Origin: Trichostrongylus colubriformis
Taxonomy: Eukaryota; Nematoda; Chromadorea; Rhabditida; Trichostrongylidae
Direction of reading: 5' to 3'
NCBI GenBank assembly: GCA_963978905.1
Contig: OZ022259.1
Location: 31,969,994-32,033,993, forward strand
Length of the DNA stretch: 64,000 nucleotides
A model generated the notes under the pieces. The model was not told the origin of the DNA. It ran no database searches and saw only the letters and a program-made list of their open reading frames with translations. A program made the translations under genes and the position numbers. Shown one piece after another: positions 33,601 through 44,900 of the stretch (position 1 is its first letter; each line of letters starts with the position of its first letter).

Positions 33601-36600
33601 ATGCTTTGTGATTTTTCTATCCTTCAGGACTGTTTTGTCGTTCCCTTCTTTTGGAAGTGCGAAGGATGAGCAGAAGCAAGATGAGAAAAAGTAAGATTTT
33701 CTTTATACGGGACAGAAATTGGTAAGAGGCAATAATAGCGGGTTTCTGTCGGCGACACCAGTATTGGTGATTTGGCAGTTTATTGAGTACGAAAACCGAA
33801 GTGCTAAGCAGCGTCACATTAGAGAAAGAACGAAGGGAATAAAACGGCTGAGAACTTGCACAATAAAACACCCATCCCCCTTTTAATTCCCCATAAGGAT
33901 GCGTTTTCGTACCTTTTGATGCACTGCAGGGGATATGCGACGGCCATGCTAAGCTCTGACCATCCTTTCATGGCTACCATGCCTTCCGGTTTTTCGTGGG
34001 CTATTGTAAGGTATTTAAGGCGCGCATTTCAACACGAGTGGCGTCACACATATTTCTCCTGAATTAGCTATGAACGTGCTTCCCAACACTTGAATACCCG
34101 CACGCTATAAAAGGAGCCACCCATGGAGCCCGCAGTCCATTTCTTCTGCCTTTTTTGCTGCACCTATCTCATCTCTAACATTGATCTCACGTTGTTCTCA
34201 TTTTTATTTGTTAATAATATCTGTATAAATGTTTAATTACCCAAGTTTGAGGTACCTACTACCACTGAACCCACTATATGGTGCCCTCTTGGTACCTTTG
34301 AGAGCCCCGGAAGGGACAATGAAGAAAAGCGGAATTGGAAACATGTTCCCTGTAAGCGAATATGTCGCTCTCAGAAGAGAATCTGTGGCGAAACTTGAAT
34401 TGCAAAAGCGTGCTTTGGGGCTTTTTGCCATCTCAGCGTGCTTCATTTTGAGCTGTAGTGGTTCTTTGGGCGAGTCGCTGCGATGACGGGGAAGAGTGGC
34501 TAGAATTTTGTCGTCCTCTGCATCTACTCTCAGTGGCTAATGAAGCAGTGAGGGCGAAAAGGATGAAAGAGAAGTGAGCTTCCATTTCTTGCATTTTCGG
34601 CCGTTTTATGCAGATCTTTCTCTTCTGTTGCGCTATCTGGAGCCTCAACCTCCATATTTCTGAATCGGCCAAAATTACCGGCTCCCGTGTGTCAGAATGC
34701 AGGTTGGCTCTGTGATTTATGACCACTCAGAGGATTCTTTTTAATGTCGGGTCTAATAATCCTGCCATGTCGTTTACATTGTTGAGTCGATGATCGCAGC
34801 GATTTTTCATTTAGGCCTACTCTATCGTTCCCGTCATTTGGAAGTACCTCTACAAATTCAGCACCATCAGGAGGGCTACAGTTTTCTTTCGGTTCATTAC
34901 CAAAGTCGAGCAGTGAAGGTCAAAAAGGAGACGGTAAGTAAGCCTCTTATGAGAGTTCAACTTTCTGGTGAAAGCTCAAACGCGACTGTTGCTAGTAATG
35001 CGGGGTGGTAGAACCATTAGTTCGGCTGATCATTGTTCATGTCAATTGTTTTCAGTCGAGAAAGTTTCTCAATATCAGTTATCACACGTTCAATTGCCTT
35101 GAAGTATGGCTCTGATTTGTTGGTGAATCCAATCAGCGCTGCGTTCATTTGGCAGCATCTCCTGCACTGCACGCTCAGTACCCTGTATTGAGTTCCCGAC
35201 GTTGACAGTTTATCATGTGGATAGCCTTGCTTTTTACTGTCATAAAAAAGAAGTTGTGACGGGATTGACGAGCGTTGAGAATGCTGCATTCCTACTAAAA
35301 TCCTATATTGAATATTACTCCATTATTTTTTTTACAAAAGCTTTTAAATGCAAGGTCGATGATTACTTATACAGGCTCTCTTCCAGATGAAGAGGAGTAT
35401 GTCCCACCCAAGGTTGAAGCGGTCGAGTTTGAGGAACCTGGTGCAACCTTCTCGTCTAAGTAAGCGAGTAGTAGTTTTGTGGTTTGAGAATGACTAATCA
35501 TTTTATCACCTAAAGCTTGTCATTTAAGGTGCTCCGTATTCAAACTCGTTGAAAAGCAATACACCAAGTTGGGTGTGGGAATGCTGCACTTGAAGGAAGT
35601 TGACGGAAAAAAGTCTGTTCTAGTCAGGGCAGCAACAGCAATAGGTTTGTGGTTCTTCATAATGGTTGAGTTGTGGAACCGTCCAGGATCCTCGCAACTA
35701 TCAAAAAAGAAGACAAGTCGGTCTATTTCTCCGCCGTTCCCTCAAGTTTTGGAGCGATATTGTACCTTGCGAAACTGCAATGCAGTAGAATCACGGAACT
35801 CACATTTACCGCACCGCGATCGATGTCACCCACATTGAGTTTTCAATTTTTCGATTTTGTGGTATGTATCATATACCGAATGCCTCGCACACTTCATGCG
35901 CGGTTTTCGATTTTGCGATTGTATGGCTCGCAGAATCACAAAATCTGGTCTATGCGTATCTGACTTTATTCCAATTGGACTGTGAGTTCGCAGGGTATAA
36001 TTGCCTCCTTACAAATAGTCATGAGCATGGCTGTAATTGTTTGTTCGCTTTTTATTTGTTTACTGTTATCGGTTAATGTCTAGGAACTGTATGGGTCAAT
36101 GCTCTCATGAACAAGACGATGAAGGCCGTGAAGGCAGACGAGAAAGGAGAAAAAATCAGGGTAAGAAATGTTGAATTTGCACAAGTAGACGCTACCCCTC
36201 ACAAGGCCTCCAGTTACTAATGAAATGTTGGTGAGACTGGTGTAGGTCTGGGCTGTAGCAGTACAGTTACAGATGTCCTTATTTATCTGCTTTTTCGCTT
36301 TCCTTCTTCCCCACTTAGGTTTTAGGAAGCCCCAAATTAGAATTCAATTAGACATTCTTCGAACTTCATTGAAAGAAGCTACCGCAATGCATACCGCTCC
36401 TACGAGTAAGGAACATTTGGAAAGTCCCCCTGGCCTTAGTGTTATCTCTGTGACCTAAGCCCCGTCGTGAAGGGGTCGCAGTGTACGAATGATAACCGGG
36501 CTTGAAGTTACCACGAAGGGGGAAAGCCTGTTGGCGTACAGGAAGCGCCTTTCCCCTGCCCCGAGGAACGTTGTCTGGTTTTAGATTGGGCTGGGTTTAC

Positions 36601-37227
36601 GTGGAATTTCGCCTGTAATATTCAACTCCCTTGGGACGTTTGCTGCATGAGTACGGATTTGAACTTGAACTACCGTTATGTCAAGATTTTCGTACGACTA
36701 CGAGCGGCGCAGTGTGTGCGAGCTATGCGCGTCGCGGTAGTTGGGTCATAAAACGATTACACAGCAATACTAAGGGTGCGATACGCAGTTGACTTGTAAC
36801 CACTTCGGGACCCAGCGACATGGCGCCTTTAGCTCGTCCGGAGCTTCGCTTGCGACATGCCGCGGTGCGAAAATCCTGACATAAGGGTACACACCCGGGT
36901 GATAGCAGTGTAGAACATGGTAGTAAGGATAGTGTCTAGAAACTATACATAGTTCATTACAGTTGTTACATGCAAGACCAGCGAGCAGAAGAAGTTTTTG
37001 CCAGGCTTTTTGCTTCTCGCTAAATATGTATGAGCAGTGTCACGGCAATTGTGAAGTGCTTTCTGATTTTGGATGTTATGATCCGATGGGTTTTCCGGTT
37101 TTTAACTACTCTTTTCTAGTTACTATGTCCGGCGAGTGAAAAGGAAATAAGCACATATGTGATACGTTTTCCGTCAACGAAGGAAGCCACTAAAGTTCTT
37201 GATGAAATCGAAGCGGCATCGAAGTAG
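27658..37227 (+). CDS. npp-16: Nucleoporin NUP50 (NPP-16), Ran-binding
   Basis: Sixteen exons join in phase to 490 codons plus stop: 27658-27795, 28064-28192, 28508-28605, 28671-28728, 28781-28904, 31107-31206, 32843-32908, 33041-33112, 33393-33452, 33508-33567, 33628-33690, 34815-34933, 35375-35459, 35529-35644, 36084-36160, 37120-37227. NUP50 sits in the nuclear basket and helps importin and Ran recycling. The N-terminus is helical (LNREFIRQLQEWY); a KR-rich region follows. Exons 7-12 carry FG motifs (SFG, LSFPSFGS repeated). The last exons form a Ran-binding domain: EEYVPPKVEAVEFEE, CSVFKLVEKQYTKLGVGMLH, KKSVLVRAAT, TYVIRFPSTKEATKVL, matching the human NUP50 pattern. Length is close to the family norm. 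Introns hold Tc1 and mariner remnants and several repeats. Exon 6 is the least certain. Confidence 0.88.
29090..29490 (+). repeat. Dispersed repeat (AGAAGAG...GGCT...GCGC(T)TTGGGGTC family)
   Basis: The block CACTGAAAAAGCGCGGTTTG, followed by GGGTCTTTTTACGATC and a pyrimidine-rich end with CTACTTTCATAT, recurs at 34310-34730, 41220-41600, 54370-54560 and 56560-56910 in the same order and orientation. The copies are 200-420 bp long and well diverged. The long open frame through this copy is an artefact. This copy and the 34 kb copy lie in npp-16 introns. Confidence 0.65.
29740..30650 (-). pseudogene. Tc1-like transposase remnant
   Basis: Minus-strand frames in order read Tc1-family pieces. 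The N-terminal helix-turn-helix and linker are at 30647-30405 (SSITEIFKRYQRQGGVVETH, RSGKPCRL). The central part is at 30232-29987 (YQMPAVKHGGSSALVWGC, PLFRIQGNMD). A weak C-terminal part continues to about 29760. Frameshifts and stops break it, and no terminal repeats could be matched. It lies antisense in intron 5 of npp-16. Confidence 0.7.
31256..31412 (+). repeat. Second copy of the 20.7 kb repeat
   Basis: Same ordered blocks as 20741-20905. It lies in npp-16 intron 6, just upstream of the bandit-like remnant. Confidence 0.6.
31946..32640 (-). pseudogene. bandit/Hsmar1-like mariner remnant
   Basis: The minus-strand frame at 32615-32328 reads DRWVSHNLSERHKLARFEVS, then DPFLDRIVTCDEQWIM and a DTRRRSGQRLD stretch. 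This is the mariner catalytic region with the TCDEQW motif and the Arg-rich block typical of the irritans/Hsmar1 group, to which the hookworm element bandit belongs. Downstream (32330-31990) broken frames continue (WWSSADVIH, then EFYYEEIDEMYTFHK). Stops and frameshifts make it inactive. No clear terminal repeats were found. It is antisense in npp-16 intron 6. Confidence 0.7.
34310..34730 (+). repeat. Same dispersed repeat, npp-16 intron 11 copy
   Basis: Contains CAGAAGAGAATCTGTGGCGA, then AAGCGTGCTTTGGGGCTTTT and a CATATTTCTGAATCGGCCAA-type end. Its frames (85 and 97 codons) are not supported as genes. Confidence 0.6.
36690..36900. repeat. Dispersed repeat (GTGCGAGCTATGCGCG family)
   Basis: GTGCGAGCTATGCGCGTCG, then GGGTCATAAAACGATTACAC and a region around GCTTGCGACATGCC recur at 54570-54660 plus 54840-54905, at 59480-59690, inverted at 49530-49620, and partly at 40190-40330 (GCGGTGCGAAATCCTTACCT). 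It lies in the last npp-16 intron and is non-coding. Confidence 0.5.
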
Positions 37228-37473
37228 TTCATCTGTCTGGTGACTCCTCACAATTTCCGTACTTCTTACTAACAACCATTTTTTTTTTCTTGTTAAGCTG
37301 TACTTGTTGATATCAGTGGGCCTAGCAAGCTCAGGTCGTTGCGTTACCGCGATTCCATGACTTACTTTCGTGTTTAGTTTTGGTTGAGTTTAAGATCAGT
37401 TTCGATCTCGAGTTTGTCGGACTTATGTTCAACTCCGTTACTGTGAGATAATGTTCTTATTGGAACTTGCCTT

Positions 37474-37479
37474 AATAAA
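37474..37479 (+). terminator. Poly(A) signal candidate of npp-16
   Basis: AATAAA about 247 bases after the stop codon; the first such hexamer seen in the 3' region. Confidence 0.45.
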
Positions 37480-37779
37480 TACTAGTTTTGAAATAGCAGA
37501 TAAGCTTCAAAAATGCATGCTCCATGGCCGTTAGCAGGATTGTGTAAAGCTGAGTGATTCTAATAAGTCCTTGCAAGGACCATACGCCAGTGGAGTATCT
37601 TGCCAGGATAAAAGCTGGGGCATGAAGATTATCTCAGGTTCTACTAATTTTCTCAAGATTTTAACACTGCACATTTTTTTCTTTGAGGCTCGGCCTTATT
37701 TTTAGTCATAAAGGCACCGGAAGGCGTAACTTTAGCCGGTTGTGGAATATTCAATGGAAGTTGGGGCGCTAACAGGGTA

Positions 37780-37990
37780 GCAGAGGGAGGAGTGGACGGA
37801 ACGGTCAAAAACAGGGGAAGTAGAGCTTCCTTCTCACTCTTTCTCTTCCGCCCCTGTTGCCATTAGCCGTTAAGGGGGAAGTGCAGACGACGAGTGGCTA
37901 TGCCAGCCAGTCGCCAGCGTCTCCTGCCATATTTGTATACGGCCGGTGAAACGCCGTAGCGCAAGTGAAGCGTTATGGCATCGCAATGAA
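37780..37990. repeat. Second copy of the 5.5 kb repeat
   Basis: Shares CGAGTGGCTATGCCAGCC and the following GAAGCG block with 5470-5720. It lies downstream of npp-16. Confidence 0.5.
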
Positions 37991-38376
37991 GACTCCAAAG
38001 GCGCGGTTTACTACTCAAGCTTCATCAAAGATTATCTCTTCATAGCACCCAGTTCTACTACCCTACATTTCTCCCCTTGCGGTGCGGCGCCAAGGAGCAA
38101 GCATGGAATGAAACTTCTGGAAAACATGGAAAGGACCCTTTAGTTGTTGATTTTTGTCGCAGACAGGCTTATGACCACACGCTGTTCATGCGGAACAGGT
38201 GTTCCCTGTCACATGCCAAGTCGTCTAGTATGTATTCCCGTACAGTTAGTGACTAATATAATTTCAGCTTCGGCTTGGCTGTGTCTCTATTAGTCATCGA
38301 CGAAATTGGTCACTTTTTGCTTGCGAAGATTATCATCCTGTTCATGTGGTATTCCCGCTGAAACATGTAAGAACGA

Positions 38377-38504
38377 GTCAATGGGACACATCAGACGGGG
38401 AATGCTAGTAAGGCAGTTGTGGCTACCTTAATGACGGAAGAGGATTTTACGTACAGGGCGTCTTCTCGGATTGTGTCATTCCCCGTCTGATGAGTCCCAT
38501 TGGC
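38377..38504. repeat. Hairpin holding a copied exon fragment
   Basis: Arms GTCAATGGGACACATCAGACGG... (38377-38403) and the inverse (38478-38504) pair over 27 bases. Between them, 38404-38477 is a copy of 38920-38993 with only two mismatches seen (plus four matching bases on the left). The source segment includes the 3' part of the minus-strand exon at 38943-39089 and its donor. Confidence 0.75.
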
Positions 38505-38942
38505 TACGAAATCTTCAAAGAATTTCCATCTACCGGGTAGCATTGTTTGGCTGGGATCAAGTCACTGCCTAGGAACAAGCATAGCCGCTTTTCACATGAA
38601 GCAATGGGAAGCCAAATTTCTGTGTTGGAGCCCGCCAACAAGACGATTCTTTCAAGACCTTTGGGAACATGGATCTGGACGGAAAGACCCGAAGTATCCT
38701 TCAAAAGGAACTTATGAAACAGGAGATTTTGTGAGTCGGCGAGAAAACTAACTCAAAAGGGCTTCATTTCAATCACATTTGACTTCTATGGTGAATCCCC
38801 GTCCCCTTTGGTCAGTCTTGGATCTTTCAATCCTTGTTTACCAAACTCCCTTTCCTTGATGCGAAAAATCCGCGAATTGGAAGAGTCAGTCCTCGCTAAA
38901 TCGAAGGAAGCAGGAGAATGCTAGTAAGGCAGTTAAGGCTAC

Positions 38943-41900
38943 CTTAATGACGGAAGAGGATTTTACGTACAGGGCGTCTTCTCGGATTGTGTCCCAGTTC
39001 CTTTTTTTATAGTCTTCTTCTATGGACCACGGTGGCCTCTCCCTGACGGCCATTTCTAGATGTGCTTTGAGCATGTCCGCATCGTCCTCCTGGTAAAGAC
39101 CAAAAAATGTGTGTGAGCGGAAACGTTGTAGTCGAACGAGATGAAGGCAATGAAGATAATTCGAAGCGGAAAGTATCTATGGAGCGATACATTATTACAT
39201 CACTTCTGCACCTCTCTCAGCCCACTATCTGCTGCCAGGCCTGGTGTGATCGAAGCTGTTGCGAACCACTTCTTCCAGGTGTGTAGCCTTATGTCGAATT
39301 TTCGCTTTGCGATGTCGCACTGGCGGTGCCACCACCACGACTTGCCGCGGTCGGTTGGAATCCCATTCAGGACGTGAGGGGCTGGTAGCACAAAGATCTT
39401 TTGATCAAATAGCTATTTATCTCATCATTATCCGAAAACAATAATTCTTGTACCCAAACAAGACAAAATGGCAACATGACAAGTAAACGAAACAGTAACA
39501 CTACATGAAAACTATAGCATTACATGACAACAATAAATGATTCTAATCAAGAAATCCTACTATATATAATCGGCTAAGTGTGTCTGTTGGTGTGTGTGTG
39601 ATTCCGTGTGTGTGTTTGACCGGAAATTCGATGACGGCCCGGAAGTGATAGCAATCGATAAGGGCTGATAAGGAGCCTTGAAAGGCAAATGGCGGAAAAT
39701 TCGTATCTCGCGTTGCAGCGAATATGGGTTCCAAAATTTTACGTACCAGTTGGGCTGGCGCACACTACTGGCGCGTCACACATGGAAGCATGCAAAATGT
39801 GCTCGATCGATATCGACTGATGCGGAAGGACGAGATTGACAGAAGGGATTTTGTTTTCTTCTCCCGTTTTTGCCAATTCCCTGTTTCTGGGAACCGTTGG
39901 AATGATGATACTGATCGATTGGTGCGATCAAGCCCAATTTGCATGCTTCCATGTGTGACGCGCGCAATAGTGTGCGCCCGCCCAACTGGTAATCAATTCA
40001 AGCGTAAAACTTCAAAGGGAGTGTACTCAGTGAACTTCAAAGGGGGTGTACCCAGTGCAATCAAACGCGAAGAAATCCGCTGCGCGAAAGTTCGACAAAA
40101 GGCTACTTGCCCCATTCTTCCGCGTGGGACTAAGTGGGCCAATATCACACGATAAACCTTATAGGAGATTATTCCCTCAACCAGCAAGACAAGTGGGGCT
40201 GCGGTGCTAACCGCGTCGAATGGGACCATCCGTCTCTACGGTATCGTCCGTAGAAATTGCTCCAACTGTACATCGCGGGCATCGCATCGCACACCGCCCA
40301 CGCGGTGCGAAATCCTTACCTGAGGGCCAATGCAACCTAACTGTAACGATTTCGTCGGATTCCAGTTAACAGAGGCTGTCCCTTTTATTTGCATGCACAT
40401 TCTTCAAGCATATAATGAAGTGTGAAGTGAGTACACCATGTCCAACCTGTACACTTTTTTTTTGATTTGAAATATCTTCCGAATCTTTGTTCCTTCATCT
40501 TGATTCCCCTAGGCGCTTACCTTTTTCATCACAAGTTCCACTATGGCACAAATTGCACTAAGGGCGAAATTAAAGGCATTGAAGAGAAGGGCAAGAGGAT
40601 CAATTCGGGTTAATAATTTTGAATGAATTAAGCATTCTTCGTTCTTTTTTCCATTATGAAAGGCCACTTAGTAACACTAGTTTCATTTCTGAGCGCGATT
40701 ATCCATATTTACGTATGAGTAATCCTGGAATGTTCTTCAAAAGAGCTGACGCAATTGCCCTCCTCTCATTAGTCACATTGATATACATCTAGTTCTACGC
40801 ACACGTGGATCGCTGATTGCTATCTTCGATGCAAAGAGCAGCTTTTTATTATTTTGCAGCTATATGCGACGAAAGTGAACGAATAGATCAGCGTCCAACT
40901 CTTCATCTTCAGTGGCGTGCGCCACACACATGACCTTCCTGTGGAAATGTGATTGAATTGGATGCGTTTTTACCCCACACGTCAAGCAGTGAAGTTTCAA
41001 GGTAACTGAAAAGATGAAAGCGACTGGTTGAGGTGAGGTTTCAGGGGGCTAGCATGACTGTCGAACAGCTTACGGTCTTCTTAAACTCGAGTTGGAATTC
41101 GCGCGCAAAGGGCAATAATTTTTTTGTCTAGTATGGCCTTTCTAAATGGCTCACATCTGGGGAGCCCCACCACTAAGCTTTGGCCCAGGCTGAGTCAGCC
41201 GTTGACTCATAGCACCACCAGGGGTAAGGAGGAAATGAGAACTGGGCAAAGATTTTTTCTGTAAACGAACATTTCAGTCCCCAGAAGTTGATCTGTGGCA
41301 AAACTCCATTGAAAAAGCGCGCCTTGGAGTCTACTGCGATCTTCCGCGCATCGTTTCGAACTGCAACTCATCGAAATCGAGTTGCTGAAAGGGAGGCAAT
41401 TCTCCTCTTCCCCGCATCTATATACTCCCACCGGTTAGTGATGCGGAGGGGGCAAAATGAAAGTGGGTTTCGGGCCCTCTATTCGGATTTTTGATCGTTA
41501 TATTCTGTTCTTTCTCTACTGTCACCCCACTAATTATCTCAACTTTCATATTCCACAATCTGCCAAAATTGCCCCTAACGCCATGTTCAAATCATTTAAG
41601 CCCTCATCGACAAGGAGATAAAGAATAAGTAGTTCGCATCATCGAGTAACTCCGTAACGCCTAGTCTAGACGGATCCAATCTGTGGGATCAGTAAATCTC
41701 TCGGCATTCTTTATTCCGCTCCCTCAGCTATCTATGTCCCACTAACCGCCGCGGGAAATGTTTTCGTAGGCATCTAAATTGTTTACAAGCTGCGAACGGA
41801 GAAGTCCTGCTTCCGGACGGCAGCTCAATAACCTAATCGTTCGCATCGCAGAGACAGAGATGAACCGCCATAGGAATTCACCTGTCTGTAAAACTAAATT

Positions 41901-44900
41901 TACTGGGAATAAAAATCGCGGTTTTTGGTCTGTCTAACAAGCGACTACAATTGACATGAGGCAGATTAGAGGGTATAAACTACCAGATAAAAAGTTGGCT
42001 GTCTCCTTTACCAAGTCGAATACCCTATGACTTACCCGAAGTAAACTAAAGATGACTAACACTGGTTTGCCCGGTATCCAAAATTCACCTTGGCTGTGGT
42101 TCGCATGATTATTGCGTGTTCATATATGTATGTCACATAAATCATCGAGAATGAGTTGTCCGTGATTTCGAGTCGCGGTCAGACATTGACCTTCACATCG
42201 ATGCGGCAAACGTTTTTTAGAAGTTGAAACGTCCTTGATGAAATCGAATCCTTGACGGCTCATCAGTGACAGTTGTCCGTCCGATGGACATGTGAAACCT
42301 GACACAATTGATCGATAGCTTCTAGTTCTTGCCTATCCTGAATTCCAATGGAAATAACACTGTTTTCCTCGAACTCTTCCTTTACGTCCTCAGAACATTC
42401 TGTCTCCTATTCGCTTAGTTGCCCTGATTTACATCGCGATTACTGAAATTATTTATTGTAATTTTTCCAATTGTTCCCCTGTGCTAGTACTACATCTTCA
42501 GATGCCACAGGAATTGGAAGGAAAATGGAGGGGGAGGGGATTTTTGGAATTTCAAAAGTAGCATGCCTTCACATGAATGTTGAGCAGTATGTAATAATGG
42601 ATTTACAGGACCATACACCCATATGAACAGAAATACGGTGTCTACGGTACGTTATCAACAATACGTTAGTCAAGTTGCTGGTCAACATTCTGCAATGTCC
42701 CCACCCCCTCCCGGACGATCACCCACCTTCACCTGCGACACCGACAATATGTAGCCCCTCATTTCTCATTTTGATATTGATCTCTTGGTCACTAATAAGG
42801 AGCAGAAATGTTGTTCCGTTACTGAAATTCATTTCCTGCGAAATGCGCCTTTACGCGCTTCTTTAGATAATTTCACCTGAATGTCCGAAAAGCTCCGCTA
42901 GTCATATCACTTTGCGTTTACGTCATTTCGCAGAATTAGGTGGTAAGCAAGGACTGACTTGTTTTTCAGTGATTAAACGCATTATTAATTCTTGGTCCAT
43001 GTTCGTGTTACTCGGTGCCACCCGTTCCCATATAATCACGCCTCTAACTATAGCCATTGCTTTACGGTTTCCCAAAACACACTTCTCATTTTTATCGATT
43101 TTTTGTGAGATTTTATCTAAGCTAGAGTAGCTAGCGACAAGATCAGGGTCAGGTGATTTGAAAGTAAAATTTTGCTAAATTTTCCTCTTCTTTACACGTG
43201 TTCAAATAGGAGGGTATTAGAATCAGTAAAAGTTAGCTTTTGGAGATTTAGGAAGTGACCCGATAAACAATTGAGGAAGGAGGTTTTTCTCACATGGTGA
43301 TACTTGGCTGAAGGGTGATACCTAATCAAGATGAAAAAGATATTTGTGAGCAATTGAAACATAATGTTCAAAAAAGACAAGGTGAACTAGTAGCTGCTGT
43401 AATTTACATTTATCCACTAACCTTGTTGATATTAAACTAATCACTGAATCCTTCAATAAACTGATGACTTCGAATTTGATTGTTATCAAATTCCCCAGAC
43501 TTGATTTTGATATTTTTATTTCTAGATAGCTGCTGATTTTCACTGCAGCGCGTGATGCGAAAGATGTTACAAGTATGAGTTATGGTCAACAAGTTATGTG
43601 GGTGAATGCTGACAATATGTCATTCAGAAGCTGAGTTGAGGTGAAAGGGGTTTCGATAGTGTAATGGATTAGCACATATGACCGCAAAGCATGGAGTGCC
43701 GGTACGAGGCCCATCCCAGACCGAAACTTTTCGTAACTCAACATACTTGCAACAATACATCTGCTATTAATAAAGGCTCGGTTATACAGTAAGCTTAAGA
43801 TTGCACATACATGTACGGTTTATAGTAGTTTCATTCACAAAAGTATACAGAAATAAAAAAATATTGCAACCGAATGGATAGAAAGACGAATTTGTAATTG
43901 CTAATATTGTCAAGTGTCTGTATAAAAATAGGCTCATTGCTATAAGTATGACCAGCAATATAAAGGCCATTGAAAAACTGGTTGTAGGTACTTTGAAATA
44001 GGGTGATTCTTAGAAGAGCTTTTTGGTTTCCTCTTTCTCTATATTCATACCTTCTTAGTAACTTAATAAGTAGCTGATTGTAGATTATTATATTTCCTTT
44101 TTGAGCTCATAGAGTTGATTTGGCATTTTCGAATTTTATTGGGCTTTAATTTTACTTCATTTATTTACAGGACAATCCGGTTATTCTTCTGGCAATCCAG
44201 TCCACTCTTATTTTACATTTCTTTTTTATGAATGTTAGCTACACATTGTTGATAATACTCCCCCCCCCCCGTTGTTCGTAGTTATCGAAACGTTGTAAAT
44301 CGTAGTTATCGAAACTGACAACGTTTTGAACTCTCCCCCTTTTCGGTTTGATTCCCTGAGACGAAGAATGGCCGGAAGACACCCGTAATTTGGCGCCGCA
44401 GGGGTTTTTAGGTGTTCGGCGGTAATAACGGGGTAGAGAAGCAGACATAAGGTTGTTCAGCGAGATCGATGGAGCTCATCGCTCTTCTTGCATCATGCTT
44501 CTCATGTGTTGATACCATAAATCATTCGTTTTATGGTCCAACATAAAAAAATATCGGAATTATTTTCAGTACAGGAGAAAAGCACATACTGCCGCTTAGC
44601 TCGTTATATTTGGAGGCGACATATAAGTCGGTGTCTGGTAACCTGACGTACGATTGAACACCGGTTATCCGATTTCGAATGAGTAAGGGTTGCTTTGCTC
44701 CGACGGAATCAGATCCCATGATCAATACAGCTATCGGGGGCTCTAGCTGCTGCGCTAATTTCGTTCTTCATCGTATTTGTAGGTGAACGAATATGCAGTG
44801 CCATGCTTCGCCAAAATCGTGGGATGCAGCTATTATTCCTGAATGGTGATTGATCGGTTTTGACTTCCAGTTGATCTTTCTCCCTTTATTTTTTGTATAT

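Noticed and set aside
34229..34486. Gene encoding an 85-residue protein
   Set aside because: It lies inside a dispersed repeat within an npp-16 intron and has no splice or start context.
43650..43727. Functional tRNA gene
   Set aside because: A- and B-box-like elements are present, but the B box has a mismatch and the anticodon arm does not pair. It is better read as a SINE or pseudogene.
42503..44239. Plus-strand mini-gene (MPQELEGKWRGRG..., TIHPYEQKYGVY, QSGYSSGNPVHSYF) in phase across three exons
   Set aside because: Phases agree, but the product would be only about 54 residues, no family fits, and minus-strand exons with better support overlap the interval. Kept as chance unless transcripts appear.
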